DNA of 9,085 nt from Actinomycetota bacterium (GCA_020029625.1 JAIBJP010000073.1:1-9085), one strand, 5' to 3'; shown: positions 1 to 5,477, counted from the first letter of the stretch. Program-made: numbers and translations. Notes: generated by a model from the sequence alone, not told the origin.

Positions 1-65
<65 letters not shown>

Positions 66-74
66 GAGTGGAGC

Positions 75-353
75 TTAGTCCGCGGCCATGTTGGAGCGCT
101 CGAGCGCGGTGAAGAGGAGCTCGAGATCGCGGGCCAGGCCGTCACGAGCAGCGTCCAGCAGCGGATGAGCGCCCCGACCCCCTTCCGCGTCGTCCGTGAG
201 GGCGCGAACGGCGAGATCCTCTTCACATTCCGCGAGGCGATCGGCGAGGGCGAGGAGCTCGTCGGCTCTGACAACGTGACCCCCCAAGCGGGAGATGCCG
301 TGATTCGGGTGGGCTAAGGGTCTCTCGCGTAGCAGTGGGCGCCAACTTGCCAT
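75..353 (-). CDS. Hypothetical protein of 92 aa between dnaB and purA
   Basis: This frame begins MASWRPLLRERPLAHP and ends ALERSNMAAD. Its ATG (353-351) shares one base with the dnaB stop codon (TGATG), a classic translational-coupling overlap, and its TAA lies 9 bases before purA. There is no separate Shine-Dalgarno. The first 25 residues are rich in Arg, His and Pro. The rest, roughly residues 29-87, looks largely helical and acidic (LLALADRLAECEEDL, then LARDLELLFTALE). It has one cysteine (position 43) and no signal peptide or membrane segment. I do not recognise a family. The tight packing supports a real gene co-expressed with dnaB and purA. The main alternative is a spurious frame in high-GC DNA, which the overlap and spacing make less likely. 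Confidence 0.68.
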   Translation of the reverse strand: MASWRPLLRERPLAHPNHGISRLGGHVVRADELLALADRLAECEEDLAVRALTDDAEGGRGAHPLLDAARDGLARDLELLFTALERSNMAAD

Positions 354-1714
354 CAGGCCGCCGCCAGGTCGGCGAACTTCGCGTAGCGCCGGAGGAAGGA
401 GAGCTTCACGGTGTCGGTCGGCCCGTTGCGGTGCTTGGCCACGTGCACCTCGGCGAGGCCCTGCTGGTCGGATTCGGCCTCGTAGTACTCGTCGCGGTAG
501 ATGAAAACGACGATGTCGGCGTCCTGCTCGAGGCTCCCGGACTCGCGCAGGTCGGACAGGATCGGCCGCTTGTCGTGCCGCTGCTCGACCGCTCGCGAAA
601 GCTGGGAGAGGGCGATGATCGGGACGTCCAGGTCGCGTGCGAGCACCTTGAGCGAGCGCGAGATCTGGGAGACCTCCTGCACCCGGTTCTCGGCCGAAAC
701 ACCGGACGTCATCAGCTGTAGGTAGTCGACGATGATGAGCCCGAGGTCGGGGTGCTTCTGCTTCAGGCGGCGCGCCTTCGAACGGATCTCCATCATCGTG
801 ATCGAGCCGGTGTCGTCGACGTAGATGGGCGCCTTGGCGAGCTTGTCGCACGCAGCCGTGAGCCGCGGCCAGTCGTCGGCGGCGAGCTTGCCGGTGCGAA
901 GCCGTTGCGATTCGACCTTGGCCTCGCTGCACATCAGACGTTGCGTCACCTCGGATTTCGACATCTCGAGGGTGAAGAGCGCGACGGGGACGCCCTTGCG
1001 GACGGCCAAGTTGGCGGCCATGCAGAGCCCGAGCGCCGACTTCCCCATGCTGGGGCGAGCCGCGATGATGATGAGGTTCCCCTCCTGGAAGCCGGAGGTC
1101 ACGCGGTCGAGGTCGCGGAAGCCCGAAGGGATGCCGGTGACGTCCGCACCGGACTCGTAGAGGGCGGTGATGCGCTCGAAGCTCTCCTTGAGCAGCTCCT
1201 CGATATGGCTGAACTCGCCGCGTGCCCGCTGCTGGGAGAGGTCGAACACGACCTGCTCGGCCTGGTCGACGAGCTCGGTCGCCTCGCCCGGCCGCTCCCA
1301 CCCGAGGCGCGCGATCTCGGCGCCGGCCCTGATGAGGCCACGCAGGGTCGCCGTCTCGCGAACGATGTGCGCGTAGTGGCCGGCGTTCGCGGTCGCCGGC
1401 ACGGTGGCCGCGAGCTCCTGGACGCGCACCTTGCCGCCGACGTCCTCGAGGTCGCTCCGCTCGTCGAGCTCGTCGGCCAAAGTGATCGCATCGACCGGCT
1501 CGCCCTTGACGTACAGGCCGAGCGCGGCGCGGTAGATCTTCGCGTGGCTCTCCCGGTAGAACTCGCGCCCGTCGCTCGAGAGGATCTCGCTCACCACGGC
1601 GATCGCGCCGGGCGAGAGCATCATCGCGCCGAGGACAGACTCCTCCGCGTCGAGGTTCTGCGGCGGGACGTGCGCGCCGTTCGTCTGCTCTGTCGGGGCT
1701 GTCTTTGTCGCCAT
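353..1714 (-). CDS. dnaB: Replicative DNA helicase DnaB
   Basis: A 453-aa hexameric 5'-3' helicase that unwinds the replication fork and works with primase. The N-terminal domain (about residues 15-120, starting PPQNLDAEESVLGAM) is the DnaB N-fold that contacts primase. A linker follows, then the RecA-like motor from about 190. Visible motifs are Walker A ARPSMGKS (219-226), the H1a-type TLEMS (249-252 region), Walker B LIIVDYLQL with D330, ALSQLSR (368-374), DLRESGSLEQDAD (388-400) and KHRNGP with the likely arginine finger R429. Length is normal and there is no intein. ATG at 1714 is chosen because family similarity begins just after it. Upstream in-frame ATG/GTG codons (for example ATG at 1792) would add a non-conserved leader. 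No Shine-Dalgarno precedes 1714, so the message may be leaderless. A 377-bp gap with regulatory-looking sites separates it from rplI. Confidence 0.96.
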   Translation of the reverse strand: MATKTAPTEQTNGAHVPPQNLDAEESVLGAMMLSPGAIAVVSEILSSDGREFYRESHAKIYRAALGLYVKGEPVDAITLADELDERSDLEDVGGKVRVQELAATVPATANAGHYAHIVRETATLRGLIRAGAEIARLGWERPGEATELVDQAEQVVFDLSQQRARGEFSHIEELLKESFERITALYESGADVTGIPSGFRDLDRVTSGFQEGNLIIIAARPSMGKSALGLCMAANLAVRKGVPVALFTLEMSKSEVTQRLMCSEAKVESQRLRTGKLAADDWPRLTAACDKLAKAPIYVDDTGSITMMEIRSKARRLKQKHPDLGLIIVDYLQLMTSGVSAENRVQEVSQISRSLKVLARDLDVPIIALSQLSRAVEQRHDKRPILSDLRESGSLEQDADIVVFIYRDEYYEAESDQQGLAEVHVAKHRNGPTDTVKLSFLRRYAKFADLAAA

Positions 1715-1722
1715 CGGACGGG

Positions 1723-1728
1723 ACTGTA
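1723..1728 (-). promoter_or_regulatory. Possible -10 box for a leaderless dnaB transcript
   Basis: On the minus strand TACAGT, matching the TANNNT -10 pattern, ends 8 bases before the dnaB ATG. Together with the absence of any Shine-Dalgarno, this is the arrangement seen at leaderless actinobacterial genes. No convincing -35 hexamer lies 16-18 bases upstream, so this is only a candidate. Confidence 0.3.
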
Positions 1729-1730
1729 AT

Positions 1731-1750
1731 GGCCCTGTAAACGGCCCTGT
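1731..1750. repeat. Short tandem repeat just upstream of dnaB
   Basis: GGCCCTGT occurs at 1731-1738 and again at 1743-1750, 12 bases apart. A degenerate CTGTAA at 1724-1729 continues the pattern at an 11-base spacing. Seen from dnaB this is an iterated ACAGGGCC roughly once per helical turn, which could be an operator array or simply local duplication. Confidence 0.4.
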
Positions 1751-1766
1751 GGATCGCGAATCCACA
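1748..1766. promoter_or_regulatory. Hairpin in the dnaB upstream region
   Basis: TGTGGAT (1748-1754) and ATCCACA (1760-1766) form a perfect 7-bp stem with a 5-base loop. It overlaps the end of the short tandem repeat. Its arms resemble DnaA boxes only at 7 of 9 positions. It may be an operator or RNA hairpin for dnaB; its role is unknown. Confidence 0.35.
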
Positions 1767-1794
1767 AGCGGAAGCTCCCTCTTTGCAGGCATAA

Positions 1795-1810
1795 GGGAAC
1801 AAATGTTCCC
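1795..1810. promoter_or_regulatory. LexA (SOS) box-like palindrome upstream of dnaB
   Basis: GGGAACAAATGTTCCC is a perfect inverted repeat (6-bp arms, 4-base centre). It contains GAAC-N4-GTTC, the core recognised by LexA in Bacillus and many actinobacteria. It lies 81-96 bases upstream of the dnaB ATG in a non-coding gap. The only other GAAC-N4-GTTC in the window precedes ssb. The flanks are GG/CC rather than the usual C/G of the consensus. LexA binding is inferred, not shown. Confidence 0.5.
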
Positions 1811-1925
1811 AGACGCGCCGGACAGCGTCCACCGAGCGTTCCCGCGCCTGTGCATTGTTTTCTCGCTGCGAGCGCGAAGTTCGTGCGGCTGTCCAGACGG
1901 GTGTGGAGAGTGCCTGTGGAGGAGC

Positions 1926-2094
1926 TAGGAGGGCTTGGCGAAACAAGCTCTGTGCCGTCGGAATCGCCCTGGGCGGCGCGAGGCGGCGTCCTCGGTCGCG
2001 CCCGTATTTCATTCAATACGAGCGCTCCCTGCGTCCTTGCCTCGCATCCCCCAGAGCGCCCCGGCGACGAGGCCCGTTCCGCCAAGCCCTCCTA
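1926..2094. repeat. 169-bp element bounded by 15-bp inverted repeats between rplI and dnaB
   Basis: The left arm TAGGAGGGCTTGGCG (1926-1940) is the exact reverse complement of 2080-2094. After one mismatch, three more bases pair. The interior also holds a small AT-rich hairpin (CGTATT 2003-2008 with AATACG 2015-2020). The right arm begins with the rplI stop codon TAG. The left-arm sequence, with GAAACAA after it, recurs at 7139-7156, and the same motif forms the other arm of that hairpin. In RNA read from rplI the two arms could close a long stem that might terminate or attenuate transcription into dnaB. Alternatives are a MITE-like or REP-like mobile palindrome. No transposase is present. 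Confidence 0.6.
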
Positions 2095-2754
2095 CGAGCG
2101 CTCGGCGGAGGGGTCCGCGATCTCGGCGGGCTCGGCGTCGGGTTCGGTCGCTTCCTCGGCCTCGACCTCGGTTTCCTCGGCCTCCACCTCGGCGATCGCC
2201 TCCTCGGCTGCCGCCGCGGCCTCGGCTGCAGCGGCAGCCGAGGCCTCCTCGGCCTCCCTCTGGGCCGCCGCCATCGCCTCGAGCTCCTCCTCGGGCGGCA
2301 GCTCACCGCCTTCGGGGACGACCATGATCTTCACGTCGGCACTCACGTCGGTAAAGACCTCGATGGGGATCTGGTAACGGCCGACGCGCTTGATCGATTC
2401 CGCGAGATCGATCTTCCGCCTGTCGACACGGATCTTCAGCTGCTTCCAGATCTCGTCGGCGATATCCGTCGGCGTCACCGAGCCGAAGAGCGTGCCCTGA
2501 GGGCCCGCGTTCACGTCGAAGCGAAGCTCCGCCTGCGAGAGCTTGTCCGCGATCTCCTGGGCCTGCTCGAAGGACGCGGCCTCGTGGCGCGCCCGCTGCG
2601 AGTCTCTCTTCTCGAGCTCGGCCACGCGAGCGGAAGTCGCTTCCTCCGCCAGCCGCCTCGGGGCCAGATAATTGCGCATGTACCCGCGGGCGACCGAGAC
2701 GACCTCACCGCGCAGACCGACCTTGTCGACGTCCTGGAGCAGGATCACGTCCAT
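2092..2754 (-). CDS. rplI: Ribosomal protein bL9 with a long acidic C-terminal tail
   Basis: A 220-aa large-subunit protein. The N domain is typical (MDVILLQDVDKVGLRGEVV, then ARGYMRNYLAPRRLA at 22-36), followed by the long helix and the C domain ending near residue 148 (VKIMVVPEG). Bacterial L9 is usually about 150 aa. Here residues 149-220 form an extra low-complexity tail rich in Ala, Glu and Pro, without a recognisable domain. The ATG at 2754 starts at the conserved MDVILL; no Shine-Dalgarno is visible, and with the rpsR stop 11 bases upstream, coupling is likely. The stop codon TAG is the first three bases of a repeat motif that also occurs near 7177. The tail coding sequence contains a strong DNA/RNA hairpin at 2218-2245. 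Confidence 0.95.
   Translation of the reverse strand: MDVILLQDVDKVGLRGEVVSVARGYMRNYLAPRRLAEEATSARVAELEKRDSQRARHEAASFEQAQEIADKLSQAELRFDVNAGPQGTLFGSVTPTDIADEIWKQLKIRVDRRKIDLAESIKRVGRYQIPIEVFTDVSADVKIMVVPEGGELPPEEELEAMAAAQREAEEASAAAAAEAAAAAEEAIAEVEAEETEVEAEEATEPDAEPAEIADPSAERS
2218..2245. repeat. 12-bp perfect stem hairpin inside rplI
   Basis: GGCCTCGGCTGC (2218-2229) pairs perfectly with GCAGCCGAGGCC (2234-2245) around a 4-base loop. It lies in the codons of the Ala/Glu-rich L9 tail. It may simply reflect repetitive GCC/GAG codons, or act on translation or mRNA decay. Confidence 0.6.
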
Positions 2755-2765
2755 GGAGGGCACTG

Positions 2766-3032
2766 TTAGCTGGAGACGTACGGGAGGAGCGCCATCTCGC
2801 GCGCGCGCTTCACGGCGACCGCGATCTGATCCTGGTGGCGGCGACACGCGCCCGTGATCCGGCGCGAGCGGATCTTGCCCCTCTCCGAGACGTAACGGCG
2901 AAGCTGGTTGTAGTTCTTGTAGTCGACCTCTTCGATCTTCTCCTTGCAGAAGTAACAGCTCTTCCGCCGGATCGGGCCGGTGGAGGCCGACGGCCGCCTA
3001 CGGCCGCTCTGCTGCTTCGTCTGTGGTGGCAT
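2766..3032 (-). CDS. rpsR: Ribosomal protein bS18, zinc-binding type
   Basis: An 88-aa small-subunit protein that pairs with S6 on the platform of the 30S subunit. The core SCYFCKEKIEEVDYKN, SERGKIRSRRITGACRRHQ and KRAREMALLPYV is diagnostic. It carries CxxC at 26-29 and CxxH at 63-66, the four ligands of the zinc-binding (C+) form of S18. Species with both forms often use zinc-independent copies under zinc starvation; whether a second copy exists here cannot be seen. The ATG at 3032 has AGGAG upstream, and that site overlaps the ssb stop codon (TAGGAG), which ties the two genes together. It lies 15 bases after ssb and 11 before rplI. Confidence 0.97.
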   Translation of the reverse strand: MPPQTKQQSGRRRPSASTGPIRRKSCYFCKEKIEEVDYKNYNQLRRYVSERGKIRSRRITGACRRHQDQIAVAVKRAREMALLPYVSS

Positions 3033-3047
3033 GCGGTGGCGTTTCTC

Positions 3048-3494
3048 CTAGAACGGAATATCGTCGTCAGCCGCGGCTCCGGCGCCGGCCTTCACGAAGT
3101 CGGACTGGTCTGCGGACACGTCCGACGGCGGGATGTACTGGGACTGCCCTTCGCCGTCGCTGCGCCCGCCCAAGAACTGGACCGACTCGGCGATGATCTC
3201 GACGGCCTGGCGCTTCGTGCCGTCCTGAGCCTCCCACTCACGCCAGTCCAGCCGTCCATCCACTCCGACCGGCCGGCCCTTCGAGAGGTATTGCGCGCAG
3301 CTTTCCCCCTGGTTGCCCCAGACCGTGATGTCGAAGTAGTTCGGCTTGTCGCCCCATTCCCCGGTGGAGGCGTCCTTCTGGCGCGTGTTCACGGCCAGGC
3401 GAAGCTTGCAGACCGCCGTTCCGCTCGGGGTGTGCCGGAGCTCGGGGTCCTTGGTGAGGTTCCCGACCAGTACGACTCGATTGATGTTTGCCAC
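3048..3494 (-). CDS. ssb: Single-stranded DNA-binding protein
   Basis: A 148-aa SSB. The OB fold spans about residues 1-110 (NRVVLVGNLTKDPELRHTPSG, FDITVWGNQGE, SKGRPVGVDGRLDWREWE). A short 32-residue linker and the acidic tip DDDIPF follow, which recruits repair and replication partners. It coats ssDNA at forks and repair sites. The start is GTG at 3494, supported by AAGGAG 8 bases upstream. The linker is short compared with mycobacterial SSB. A GAAC-N4-GTTC palindrome lies 23-34 bases upstream of the start codon, so SOS induction is plausible. The gene sits between rpsF and rpsR, the usual bacterial arrangement. Confidence 0.97.
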   Translation of the reverse strand: MANINRVVLVGNLTKDPELRHTPSGTAVCKLRLAVNTRQKDASTGEWGDKPNYFDITVWGNQGESCAQYLSKGRPVGVDGRLDWREWEAQDGTKRQAVEIIAESVQFLGGRSDGEGQSQYIPPSDVSADQSDFVKAGAGAAADDDIPF

Positions 3495-3514
3495 GGATCC
3501 TTCTCCTTCCTCAG

Positions 3515-3530
3515 TCGAACACTTGTTCCG
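3515..3530. promoter_or_regulatory. LexA (SOS) box-like site upstream of ssb
   Basis: The sequence TCGAACACTTGTTCCG (from 3515 or 3516; GAAC 3517-3520, GTTC 3525-3528) matches the actinobacterial/Gram-positive LexA core GAAC-N4-GTTC, with the preferred C before GAAC on the plus strand. It sits in the 39-bp rpsF-ssb gap, just downstream (minus direction) of a TANNNT -10-like TAGCAT at 3536-3531 that overlaps the rpsF stop. A repressor here would cover the start region of an internal ssb promoter. Binding is inferred. Confidence 0.55.
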
Positions 3531-3533
3531 ATG

Positions 3534-3857
3534 CTACCCGGTCGGGGTGACAGCCTCTCTCCTGGCCCTGACGACGGGCCGCCGGACGGCCATGTGCCGC
3601 AGGGCACCGTCCGTGATCTTGAGCACGCGGGTGATCTCCGCGAGCGTTTCCGCATCCGCGTCGAACTGAAAGACGTGGTAGTTCGCCTCGCCCTTGTGGT
3701 CGATCTCGTAGGCAAGCTTGCGCCTGCCCCAGGGCTCGTGCCCGAGCCAGCTCCCGCCGCGCTTCTCGATCAACTCGCGCGCGCGCGCGAGGATCTCGTT
3801 CTGGCGCTCCTCAGGGAGCTCAGGATCGACCATGAGCATGATCTCGTATGCGTTCAA
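3534..3857 (-). CDS. rpsF: Ribosomal protein bS6
   Basis: A 107-aa small-subunit protein that forms a heterodimer with S18. Diagnostic parts are AYEIMLMVDPELPEE, GGSWLGHEPWGRRKLAYEI (35-53), GEANYHVFQFDA and ITRVLKITDGALRHMAVRRP. The start is TTG at 3857. No ATG or GTG fits the conserved N-terminus, and a strong AAGGAGG lies 11 bases upstream of this TTG. It is the first gene of the minus-strand cluster and has a leader of roughly 90 bases if the TATACT box at 3951-3956 is the promoter. The leader can form helices around the ribosome-binding site. Confidence 0.96.
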   Translation of the reverse strand: MNAYEIMLMVDPELPEERQNEILARARELIEKRGGSWLGHEPWGRRKLAYEIDHKGEANYHVFQFDADAETLAEITRVLKITDGALRHMAVRRPVVRARREAVTPTG

Positions 3858-3858
3858 G

Positions 3859-3917
3859 GTTCCCGAACCCTCCTTCCCTCGGTCTAGCGGCCTCGCCTGC
3901 TCGCGCCGCTCGGGAAC
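3859..3917 (-). promoter_or_regulatory. Structured rpsF leader, candidate S6:S18 autoregulatory site
   Basis: In the RNA, GUUCCCGA (3917-3910) is perfectly complementary to UCGGGAAC (3866-3859), which ends one base before the TTG start. Directly stacked on it, GCGGC (3909-3905) pairs with GCCGC (3891-3887). The 20-base bulge between the two helices (3886-3867) holds both the Shine-Dalgarno AAGGAGG and an ACCGA. Autogenous control by an S6:S18 complex that recognises a CCG in a leader bulge is known in other bacteria. A competing hairpin GGUU-CGGG-AACC at the start codon could provide a second state. The structure was read by eye and has not been energy-scored. Confidence 0.45.
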
Positions 3918-3950
3918 GGACGGCGCCGGGGCGAGACAGGAAGTCGCTCG

Positions 3951-3956
3951 AGTATA
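3951..3956 (-). promoter_or_regulatory. Candidate -10 box for the rpsF operon
   Basis: On the minus strand this is TATACT, five of six bases of the consensus, in an otherwise GC-rich divergent gap. It would start the transcript about 85-90 bases before the rpsF start codon. I found no good -35 hexamer at 16-18 bases, so the assignment rests on the -10 alone. Confidence 0.4.
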
Positions 3957-4008
3957 GCGAGCCCGATAGGGTTGCCCTCCCAGGGCTCGTCATGGGAGAG
4001 TGACGCTT

Positions 4009-4344
4009 GTGAATCAAAAGGCCGCACTCGTACTTGGCGCGCTCGCGGGCGGCGTCGCCGCCGTGCTTCTCGGGCGCAGGCGCCCACGGGTTCTCGCCAG
4101 GTCGGCGCCGCCGGCCGACCTTCGCGCGGACGAGCTGCGCCGCAAGCTCGACGAGGCCCGCCAGGCCGACGTGGACGAGAGCGAGTTCACCGTGGCCGGG
4201 ATGGGCGCCGAGACCATCATCGCGGAGGAGCCCGGCCGCGAGCCTCCGCCGGCGAACGAGTTCGAGGCCATGCGCAGGAGGGTGCACGAAGAGGGTCGAG
4301 CGGCTGCGGAGGAGATGCGTCGCCGGGCCGAGACCGACTCGTAG
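4009..4344 (+). CDS. Small protein with one N-terminal membrane segment, unknown function
   Basis: A 111-aa protein from GTG at 4009 (MNQKAALVLGALAGGV). This start is preferred because GGGAGAG lies 8 bases upstream; an upstream in-frame GTG at 4000 overlaps that site. Residues about 5-21 form a hydrophobic helix followed by RRRPR, so the bulk is predicted to be cytoplasmic. The rest is polar and acidic, with charged helical stretches (DELRRKLDEARQADVDESEF and, near the end, MRRRVHEEGRAAAEEMRRR) and a short GMGAETIIAEE segment. No catalytic motif is seen. The next reading frame, an SRPBCC protein, is in the same frame directly after the TAG, so the pair may be functionally linked. I do not recognise the family. 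Confidence 0.7.
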   Translation: MNQKAALVLGALAGGVAAVLLGRRRPRVLARSAPPADLRADELRRKLDEARQADVDESEFTVAGMGAETIIAEEPGREPPPANEFEAMRRRVHEEGRAAAEEMRRRAETDS

Positions 4345-4368
4345 CCACTGGCCCGCATCGAGCACACT

Positions 4369-4767
4369 GTGGAGATCGCGGCGCGGCCGGAGCGAGTGTT
4401 CCCCTTCCTGGACGCGAGCGAGCAGCGACTCCGCTGGATGGGCGCGCTCGTCGAGTCGGAGCCGCTCGACGAAGGCCGGTTCCGCGACGTCTTCGAAGAC
4501 CACGGCCAGCGCATCGAGCTCGACGCCGTGGTGGAGCGACGCGACGCGCCCCGTCTCCTCGTCGTTCGGCTGCGCGGGAGCGCGTTCGAGGCGACGAGCA
4601 CGCAGCGGCTCGAGGAAGCCGGTGAGGGCACCCGACTCAGCACGGTCGTCGAGACGCAGTACACGAGCCGACTCGCGAGACTGGCCGGGCCACTCGTCAC
4701 GCGCCGCGCCCAGCGGCAGCTCGAGGCCGATCTCAACGCGCTGAAAGTGCTCGTGGAGGGGGACTAG
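4369..4767 (+). CDS. SRPBCC (START-like) fold protein
   Basis: From GTG at 4369 this gives 132 aa. The pattern VEIAARPERVFPFL, then DEGRFRDVF, RIELDAVVERRDAPRLLVVRL, TSTQRLEEAGEGTRLSTVVE and the long C-terminal helix (residues about 100-128, ending RQLEADLNALKVLVE) is that of the SRPBCC/polyketide cyclase-like superfamily. These proteins bind hydrophobic ligands in a deep pocket; the ligand here cannot be inferred. The start is uncertain. The family normally begins a few residues earlier with a segment like xARIEHTVEI, and those codons (4348-4368) are present and open, but the only possible start there is CTG at 4348, immediately after the preceding TAG. No Shine-Dalgarno fits either start. 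Its stop overlaps that of the convergent amidase. Confidence 0.8.
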   Translation: MEIAARPERVFPFLDASEQRLRWMGALVESEPLDEGRFRDVFEDHGQRIELDAVVERRDAPRLLVVRLRGSAFEATSTQRLEEAGEGTRLSTVVETQYTSRLARLAGPLVTRRAQRQLEADLNALKVLVEGD

Positions 4768-5477
4768 AGCGGCCTGAACGCCGCCGCTCCGCGGGCGAGT
4801 CCCCGCGCGACCTTCCACTGGTACCAGGCGCTGCGGAGGCGCCGGCCCTCGGTCGGATTCGACATGAAACCGGTCTCGACGAGGACGACGGGCACGTTGG
4901 CCCAGTTGAAGCCGGTCAGATCGGGACGGCGGACGAGACCCAGGTCGAGCGCGCCTGTCGTCGCGATCACGTGCGCTTGCACGAGCCGCGCTGCCCGTCG
5001 GCTCGCGGGGAGGATGTCGTCCGTCCAGCCGACGTGCCAGGCGGGGAACAGGGTCGAGGCCCCGTGGCGGCTCGAATCGCTCGACCCGTCGGCGTGGATG
5101 CGCACCATGAGCGCGGAGCCGCGCAGGTTGCAGAACTTGGCGCGGGCGATGTTGCCCCGGTTGCCGTACGTGAACTCCGACGTCGTCCGCGTCATCGCCG
5201 CGCGGTACCCCCGCTGGCGGAGGATCGTCCGCAGCTTGAAGCCGATCTGGAGGACGACCGTCGCCTCGCCCGGAGCGCCGCCCCCGTCCTTGATCTTGTA
5301 GGTCGTCGACCCGGGGCCGATCCGCTCGCGCGAGAGGTCGGGTGTGGCATCGTGGCCGGGATCGATGCAGATGAGCGGAGTGGCTGCGGCCGGGCCCGGC
5401 AGTGCGAGGGCGGCGGCGCCGAAGAGAGCTGCGGCGAACTTCACCTCTTCCAGTTTGACAGGCCGAGCCGGGGCCAC
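4764..5477 (-). CDS. Secreted N-acetylmuramoyl-L-alanine amidase (Amidase_3 family)
   Basis: A 237-aa zinc amidase that cleaves the bond between muramic acid and the stem peptide of peptidoglycan. The mature domain starts near residue 33. Visible zinc ligands and catalytic residues are H42 in CIDPGHD, E71 in GEATVVLQIGFKLR, H128 in VRIHADGS and E201 in VLVETGFMSN. The N-terminus has a signal peptide: a hydrophobic stretch about 14-28 and a likely cut after GPAAA (28-32). There is no separate wall-binding domain. GTG at 5477 is preceded by AGGAG at a short 5-base spacing. A second GTG at 5444 would give a tidier signal peptide, but its purine run touches the start. The stop TAG shares CTAG with the convergent SRPBCC stop. 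The gene is divergent from the iron permease. Confidence 0.9.
   Translation of the reverse strand: MAPARPVKLEEVKFAAALFGAAALALPGPAAATPLICIDPGHDATPDLSRERIGPGSTTYKIKDGGGAPGEATVVLQIGFKLRTILRQRGYRAAMTRTTSEFTYGNRGNIARAKFCNLRGSALMVRIHADGSSDSSRHGASTLFPAWHVGWTDDILPASRRAARLVQAHVIATTGALDLGLVRRPDLTGFNWANVPVVLVETGFMSNPTEGRRLRSAWYQWKVARGLARGAAAFRPL

Noticed and set aside
353..1714. Intein in dnaB
   Set aside because: DnaB is a common intein host, but the protein is 453 aa with uninterrupted Walker A and B motifs.
752..1729. 325-codon open frame on the plus strand antisense to dnaB
   Set aside because: Typical high-GC shadow frame: skewed composition, no motifs, no ribosome-binding site.
1748..1766. DnaA boxes or an origin near dnaB
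   Set aside because: The two arms match the DnaA box at only 7 of 9 positions, there is no cluster of boxes, and no dnaA/dnaN neighbours are present.
354..2012. Long minus-strand open frame overlapping dnaB out of frame
   Set aside because: Its protein is mostly Arg, Ala and Pro with no domain pattern, while the dnaB frame has all helicase motifs. Only its downstream end (75-353) is kept, as the 92-aa gene.
1926..2094. Insertion sequence
   Set aside because: There is no transposase frame inside the 169 bp, and target-site duplications are not evident; described as an inverted-repeat element only.
2835..3887. 350-codon plus-strand open frame across rpsR, ssb and rpsF
   Set aside because: It is antisense to three universally conserved genes and has no recognisable content.
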